Assembly: GCA_902767195.1 (NCBI GenBank)
Contig: CACXGS010000135.1
Span: 1 to 6,420, forward strand
From: an uncultured Lachnospiraceae bacterium
GTDB taxonomy: Bacteria > Bacillota_A > Clostridia > Lachnospirales > Lachnospiraceae
Direction of reading: 5' to 3'
Length of the DNA: 6,420 nt
Positions 1 to 3,836 of this stretch are shown here, piece after piece. The notes beneath the pieces were generated by a model that was not told the origin of the DNA, searched no databases, and saw only the letters and a list, made by a program, of their open reading frames with translations. A program made the position numbers and the translations under genes. How positions within the stretch are numbered: the first letter of the stretch is position 1; each line of letters begins with the position of its first letter.

Positions 1-219
1 ATCTTCGCTCTGATAATCGGGGTCCGTCTGATCTTCCTTGCTTATGACGGCAAGATCCTCCGCCATCCCTGTCTGCTCTGTCTCATTCCTGTGATTCTTT
101 TCATAATAATCATCATAGGGATGATCAAAAGAAAGCATCTTGCGGCCTCCGCAGGAGGAACACAGTAACAGGGCAGAGAGGACAGCCAGAAAAAGTAAAT
201 ATTTGTTTATGCTTCTCAT
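1..219 (-). CDS. Probable secreted lipoprotein, N-terminal 73 residues only (3' end outside window)
   Basis: This open frame starts at ATG 219-217 and runs off the left edge without a stop. Its start overlaps the mgsA-like stop (TGATG), and its GGAGG lies inside the end of that gene, about 13 bases upstream, so translation is probably coupled. The N-terminus is a lipoprotein-type signal: MRSINK, then a hydrophobic stretch at about residues 7-19, then C-S-S-C at 20-23 followed by Gly-Gly. Cys23 (preceded by Ser-Ser) is the likely lipidated residue, although Cys at -3 is not the usual Leu. The mature part seen is hydrophilic and acidic, rich in Asp, Glu, Tyr and Gln, as in a linker leading to an exported domain. 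The family cannot be identified from this piece. Given the cell-wall neighbours, a D-Ala-D-Ala carboxypeptidase or other wall enzyme is possible, but that is inference from context only. Confidence 0.75.
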   Translation of the reverse strand, partial: MRSINKYLLFLAVLSALLLCSSCGGRKMLSFDHPYDDYYEKNHRNETEQTGMAEDLAVISKEDQTDPDYQSED

Positions 220-614
220 CAGCGGTACATTTCCCTCCATTCCAGATCTCCCCGCTCCAGGCCCTTGACCAGCAGTTCCGCCGTGGCCAGATTCGTGGCA
301 ACAGGAATATTATGAACATCACATAGATGGATCACATCATAGATACTGGGTTCATCAGACCCTTTATCATCCGGACTTCTTAAAAAGATGACCATGTCTA
401 TCTGATTATTCTCAATCTGGGATCCCATCTGGGCAGAGCCTCCCAGGGCGCCGGCAAGATATTTATGAACGGTGAGATTGGTCACTTCCTCGATTAGTCT
501 TCCTGTAGTAGCTGTTGCATATAATTCATGTTTGTTCAGTATTCCACGGTAGGCAATACAGAAATTCTGCATCAGTTTCTTTTTTTCGTCATGTGCAAGT
601 AATCCTATGTTCAT
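219..614 (-). CDS. mgsA: Methylglyoxal-synthase-family protein lacking the usual catalytic acids
   Basis: This 131-residue protein spans the whole MGS-like domain (E. coli MgsA has 152). Normal MgsA converts dihydroxyacetone phosphate to methylglyoxal and phosphate in the cytoplasm. Fold and phosphate-site features are present: LLAHD at 5-9 (His8, Asp9), Lys12, the loop Thr34-Ala-Thr-Thr-Gly38, Gly-Gly at 58-59, and NIPVATN at 102-108. Aligned without gaps to my recollection of E. coli MgsA, the catalytic GGDQQ motif is GGSAQ here (Asp71 to Ser60), and Asp91, His98 and Asp101 become Ser80, Asp87 and Ser90. Methylglyoxal synthase activity is therefore doubtful. A ligand-sensing role is conceivable, since related domains are regulatory in carbamoyl-phosphate synthetase. 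I chose ATG 614 over the in-frame GTG at 620 because the GTG overlaps the AGGAGG itself, while the ATG sits 5 bases after it. Membership of the family is sure; function is not. Confidence 0.9.
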   Translation of the reverse strand: MNIGLLAHDEKKKLMQNFCIAYRGILNKHELYATATTGRLIEEVTNLTVHKYLAGALGGSAQMGSQIENNQIDMVIFLRSPDDKGSDEPSIYDVIHLCDVHNIPVATNLATAELLVKGLERGDLEWREMYR

Positions 615-617
615 AGA

Positions 618-626
618 CACCTCCTA
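618..626 (-). promoter_or_regulatory. Ribosome binding site of mgsA-like gene, overlapping the rodA stop
   Basis: On the minus strand the sequence reads TAGGAGGTG. TAG (626-624) is the rodA stop and AGGAGG occupies 625-620. The GTG at 620-618 uses the last G of this site and so cannot be the initiation codon served by it. The ATG at 614-612, five bases downstream, is at normal spacing. The overlap of stop and Shine-Dalgarno sequence suggests ribosomes finishing rodA may re-initiate here. Confidence 0.8.
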
Positions 627-1742
627 ATATCGTCTCTGCAAACCGATGTTTAATACCATACCGATCCCTCCCATCAGACTTAAAAGGGACGTCAGTCCAT
701 AGCTGACAAAGGGGAGCGGCAATCCGGTATTCGGAAGCATTGCAGTGGCAACACCGATGTTAATAAATGATTGAAAACCGATCAGTGCTGCCATCCCGAC
801 ACAGATTAGTTTTCCGCTTATATTTCTGGCCCAGTAAGCCGTTTTCAGGCATTCTATCACGATAACCAGGTAGAGGCCGATGATGATCATACTTCCTATG
901 AAGCCCATCTCCTCTCCTACGACAGAAAAAATAAAGTCTGTCTGCTGCTCCGAGACCAGACCGGATTCTGTAACCGTAACTGATACATCGGAAATGGTGT
1001 TGTTTTTGAGTCCCTTCCCGTAAAGCTGCCCGGAACCAATGGCCATCACGGAATTATCCTGCTGGTAGGCTGTGGAACTGGCATACTTTGAAGGATTGAA
1101 AAAGGTCATGATCCTCGTCACCTGATAATCTTTCAGGAGGATCTGGTTGGGTGTCTGAATATACCAGAGAAAAAGAACACTTAAGGGCACCATAATCAGA
1201 AAAGCATTACGGATCAGTTTCGCATTCAGGTTACCCACAAAGATCACCGCCGCCAGCACCAGACAGATATCCATAGTGGTGGAAAGGTCCGGCTCCGCAA
1301 GGATCAGGAGGATGGGGACTGCCAGAAGACCGGCCAGTCTCATCAGAACTTTCGGCTCATTGAAATCATCTTCATGTTCCTGAATATAAACCGCCACAAA
1401 CAATATCAGAATAATCTTTGAAAACTCTGAAGGCTGCATCCTGGTGAATCCCAGGTTGATCCATCTCTTTGCACCGCCCACGCGAACGCCGATAATCTTT
1501 ACGAGAACCAGCATCAGAATATTGATAATATACAGGATCTGGCTGAAGCCGCATATGTAATTGTAATTAACAAATGTCAGAACCAGCATGACCACCGTGC
1601 AGAACAACAATCCTGAGATCTGTCTGACGGTGTAGCTGCTGTCGGCACTGCTGACAAAAACCACGCTCATGATCGTGATTGTTGTAACAGCCACCAACAG
1701 CATCCAGTTCATATTACTGAGCTGATATTTCTGTTTAAACAT
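624..1742 (-). CDS. rodA: RodA, SEDS-family peptidoglycan glycosyltransferase
   Basis: RodA polymerises lipid II into glycan strands in the membrane, working with a class B PBP (PBP2) during cell elongation. The protein has 372 residues with about ten hydrophobic membrane segments, the usual SEDS size. Visible family signatures are GAKRWINLG (90-98) followed by QPSEFSKI (103-110), EPDLSTTM (150-157), the VTRIMTFFNP stretch at 208-217, the GSGQLYGKGL loop at 236-245, TDFIFSVVGEE (268-278) with the catalytic Asp at 269 (equivalent to E. coli RodA Asp262), and PNTGLPLPFVSYG near the C-terminus (337-349). Nothing essential appears missing. The start ATG has GGAGG (1751-1747) four bases upstream. 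FtsW and SpoVE belong to the same family, but the PBP2 and min neighbours favour RodA. The gene ends within the ribosome binding site of the next gene. Confidence 0.95.
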   Translation of the reverse strand: MFKQKYQLSNMNWMLLVAVTTITIMSVVFVSSADSSYTVRQISGLLFCTVVMLVLTFVNYNYICGFSQILYIINILMLVLVKIIGVRVGGAKRWINLGFTRMQPSEFSKIILILFVAVYIQEHEDDFNEPKVLMRLAGLLAVPILLILAEPDLSTTMDICLVLAAVIFVGNLNAKLIRNAFLIMVPLSVLFLWYIQTPNQILLKDYQVTRIMTFFNPSKYASSTAYQQDNSVMAIGSGQLYGKGLKNNTISDVSVTVTESGLVSEQQTDFIFSVVGEEMGFIGSMIIIGLYLVIVIECLKTAYWARNISGKLICVGMAALIGFQSFINIGVATAMLPNTGLPLPFVSYGLTSLLSLMGGIGMVLNIGLQRRY

Positions 1743-1761
1743 GACGCCTCCGAAGTCTGTA

Positions 1762-1782
1762 CGCCGTAAAAAGAGAACGGCG
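1762..1782 (-). other. Small inverted repeat between minE and rodA
   Basis: The 46-base gap between minE and rodA holds a perfect 6-bp inverted repeat, CGCCGT / ACGGCG, separated by 9 bases. In the transcript the loop is UCUCUUUUU. The U-rich run lies in the loop and not after the stem, so this is not a standard terminator in the direction of transcription. It could be a weak mRNA hairpin affecting processing or rodA translation, or chance. Confidence 0.3.
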
Positions 1783-1788
1783 GAAAGA

Positions 1789-2064
1789 TTATCGTTTCGG
1801 TTTCATTTCCTTGATCGGTATATTGGCATAAATCGCCGGCACATTTCCGTTGTTGCCGCTGGACTCGGTCTGAGTAATCTGGATGTCCAGGCCGTTGGTA
1901 TCAATCTCTACATATTTGGAGATTACCTGGATAATGTCGTTTTTGATCATCTCCATGGTCTCAGGAGAACAGTTGGCACGGTCGGAAACCAGCACAAGTT
2001 TTAAACGATCCTTCGCGGTATTTCCGGAAGGTTTTCTTTTGAAAAAAGCATCAAAAAAGCCCAT
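1789..2064 (-). CDS. minE: MinE, topological specificity factor of the Min system
   Basis: MinE binds membrane-attached MinD, stimulates its ATPase and releases it from the membrane, confining MinC/MinD inhibition of FtsZ to the poles. At 91 residues it is close to the 88 of E. coli MinE. The N-terminal MGFFDAFFKRK is the amphipathic membrane-targeting piece. Residues around 17-30 (AKDRLKLVLVSDRA) match the anti-MinCD segment that switches from strand to contact helix. The dimerisation domain follows, with KNDIIQVISKYVEID at 41-55 and a final strand near residues 76-84. The ATG has AAGGAGG (2076-2070) five bases upstream, directly after the minD TAA. MinE is absent from Bacillus subtilis but present in many Clostridia, so this points to an oscillating or MinE-driven Min system. 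Confidence 0.96.
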   Translation of the reverse strand: MGFFDAFFKRKPSGNTAKDRLKLVLVSDRANCSPETMEMIKNDIIQVISKYVEIDTNGLDIQITQTESSGNNGNVPAIYANIPIKEMKPKR

Positions 2065-2076
2065 AATATCCTCCTT

Positions 2077-2868
2077 TTAGTAACCTCTCCTGAAGAGTTT
2101 GGCAAGGCGTTTAAAGAAGCCGTCCGACTGGAATTCCATAAAAGGCACTTCCTCGCCTGTCACTCTGCGGCAGATATTCTCATAAGCTTTTCCGGCCTGA
2201 GAATCTGTCCCAACAACAGGAACACCCATATTGGTAGCTACAATGATCTCCTCATCATCCGGCACGATACCGATCAGGTCAATGGCAAGGATATCCATCA
2301 CATCATCAACGGAGAGCATATCTCCGGCTTTCACCATATCCATACGGATCCGGTTAACCACAAGATGTATCTTTTTAAAATCATTAGCGCCCAGGAGACC
2401 GATAATACGGTCGGCGTCCCTGACCGCTGACATTTCGGGAGTAGTTACCACAAGCGCTCTGTCTGCTCCTGCGATAGCATTCTGGAACCCCTGTTCGATT
2501 CCGGCAGGACAGTCCAGAATAATATAGTCAAACTCATCCCTGAGACTGTCCGTCAGCTCCTTCATCTGCTCCGGGGAAACCGAGGATTTATCTCTGGTCT
2601 GGGCAGACGGCAGCAGGTAGAGATCCGGATAATTCTTATCCTTGATCATAGCCTGTCTGGGGCGGCAGTTCCCTTCCACCACGTCCACCAGATTATAGAC
2701 GATCCTGTTCTCAAGGCCCATAACGACATCGAGATTACGCAGTCCGATATCGGTATCGATCAGAACAACTTTCTTACCAAGCTTCGCAAGTCCTGTTCCG
2801 ATGTTGGCAGTGGTGGTTGTTTTCCCCACCCCGCCTTTGCCTGATGTAATTACGATCACTTCACTCAT
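2077..2868 (-). CDS. minD: MinD, ParA/MinD-family ATPase of the division-site selection system
   Basis: MinD dimerises with ATP, binds the inner face of the membrane and recruits MinC; MinE triggers its release. The 263-residue length is typical. The deviant Walker A motif KGGVGKTT lies at 11-18 with signature Lys11 and catalytic Lys16. The switch region DTDIGLRNLD is at 38-47 (Asp40), and the Walker B region LDCPAG is at 118-123. The C-terminal GFFKRLAKLFRR (250-261) is the amphipathic membrane-targeting helix expected of MinD rather than a chromosomal ParA. AAGGAG (2883-2878) lies nine bases before the ATG. A second ATG at 2875-2873, out of frame, would encode only four codons and is too close to the AAGGAG to be a likely start. 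The gene is flanked by minC (56-base gap) and minE (12-base gap). Confidence 0.98.
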   Translation of the reverse strand: MSEVIVITSGKGGVGKTTTTANIGTGLAKLGKKVVLIDTDIGLRNLDVVMGLENRIVYNLVDVVEGNCRPRQAMIKDKNYPDLYLLPSAQTRDKSSVSPEQMKELTDSLRDEFDYIILDCPAGIEQGFQNAIAGADRALVVTTPEMSAVRDADRIIGLLGANDFKKIHLVVNRIRMDMVKAGDMLSVDDVMDILAIDLIGIVPDDEEIIVATNMGVPVVGTDSQAGKAYENICRRVTGEEVPFMEFQSDGFFKRLAKLFRRGY

Positions 2869-2904
2869 TTGTCATATCTCCTTCTATAAGTATTCTAAAA
2901 CTGT

Positions 2905-2917
2905 TTTATCTGATAAA
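2905..2917. repeat. 13-base palindrome in the minC-minD gap
   Basis: TTTATCTGATAAA is a perfect 6-bp palindrome around one central base, placed in the AT-rich 56-base gap between minC and minD. The single-base centre makes an RNA hairpin of this size unlikely, so if it means anything it would be a dimeric protein binding site. In AT-rich spacer DNA it may be chance. I found no well-matched -35/-10 pair around it. Confidence 0.25.
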
Positions 2918-2924
2918 CCGTATA

Positions 2925-3824
2925 TTATCTGCTGCTGATCTCATTGATCAGAGACCGGTCAATCTTCTCAATACATATATTCTGCCCTTCTACAAAAGCC
3001 ATCCGGGCATCCATCTCCTGCTGCTTCTTCTTTTTGAGGAGCTTTCTGTCCCTTTTGCCGCCGGAATCCGCGCTGCGGGCAATCAGGTCACCGATCTGTA
3101 TCTGCATGGGTTCCATATTCAGGGCTGCGACAATGGCTTCCCTGTCTGCGGGGTATCCTGCATAGACCGTTCCTTTCAGGCTGCCCAGAACAACAACATT
3201 TCCACCGGCTATGATCTGGGCACCGGGATTCACATCTCCCAGGATCACAAAGCTGCCATCCACCTCAATCTTCTGACCGGACCGGAGGATTCCTCTGTAA
3301 AACTGCCCGTGTTTGCCTACTTCATCTTCAGGGAATACCGGTCCTTCTCCCCTGACCGGAGGAACCGGCTGATCCGTCCCCGCGTCTTCTGTCTTCGGAT
3401 CCCCGCTCTTTTCGGGTACTTCTGTCTCTCTCCGGGAAGGCTCCGGCCTGAGACGGTCTTTAGGAGTTCCGTCTTTCTTTCTTCCGGGAGCAAGACCGGA
3501 GGGATCCAGAAAACCATTCTGAAACAGTTCCATGCCGGATAGTGCTCTGGCAAATCTGGTCTCCTCAGCCTGAGCACCGTCGATCACATAACAGATCCTC
3601 AGACTGCTTTTCTCGTGGATCCGGTCCACCAGAATATCCGTCTCATCTTCTGACAGGTCTCTGCCGGTGAAGCTTACCGCAACCGGCCTGTCCGGATCAA
3701 AAAAACCAGAGGAGGCCTGAAATTTCTTCTCAACTTCGGAGAGAAGCACTTCAAAGTCGAGATCAGGATTCAGTACGATCTGAAATCCGTATTTATTTCC
3801 TTTGATCACTACAGAACTTTTCAT
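2925..3824 (-). CDS. minC: MinC, septum-site inhibitor, with an extended linker
   Basis: MinC blocks FtsZ assembly away from midcell when recruited by MinD. The N-terminal FtsZ-inhibitory domain covers about residues 1-105. The C-terminal beta-helix domain (about 173-250) contains RSGQ at 181-184, the MinD-binding signature, followed by Gly-rich turns such as GDVNPGAQIIAGGNV (196-210) and GSLKGTVYAGYP. The protein has 299 residues, longer than the usual 220-230. The excess is mainly a hydrophilic linker at about 107-172, rich in Pro, Glu, Lys, Arg and Gly and probably disordered. A lysine-rich stretch (260-267, including KKKK) precedes the last strand (NICIEKI). AGGAGG (3834-3829) lies four bases before the ATG, and the preceding PBP gene stops only 12 bases upstream. 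Identity is firm; the function of the linker is unknown. Confidence 0.95.
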   Translation of the reverse strand: MKSSVVIKGNKYGFQIVLNPDLDFEVLLSEVEKKFQASSGFFDPDRPVAVSFTGRDLSEDETDILVDRIHEKSSLRICYVIDGAQAEETRFARALSGMELFQNGFLDPSGLAPGRKKDGTPKDRLRPEPSRRETEVPEKSGDPKTEDAGTDQPVPPVRGEGPVFPEDEVGKHGQFYRGILRSGQKIEVDGSFVILGDVNPGAQIIAGGNVVVLGSLKGTVYAGYPADREAIVAALNMEPMQIQIGDLIARSADSGGKRDRKLLKKKKQQEMDARMAFVEGQNICIEKIDRSLINEISSR

Positions 3825-3836
3825 AAATCCTCCTGT

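Noticed and set aside
618..620. GTG start for the mgsA-like gene, two codons upstream of the ATG
   Set aside because: The GTG overlaps the AGGAGG ribosome binding site, leaving no spacing; the ATG at 614-612 has five bases of spacing and gives the usual N-terminus MNIGLLAHD.
2861..2875. Four-codon open frame ATG-ACA-AAT-GAG-TGA overlapping the minD start
   Set aside because: Its ATG is only two bases from the AAGGAG, too close for good initiation; it is most likely incidental to the minD leader.
2869..2924. Possible internal promoter in the minC-minD gap (TAGAAT as a -10)
   Set aside because: The hexamer 17 bases upstream (CGGTTT) does not resemble TTGACA, so support is too weak to annotate.
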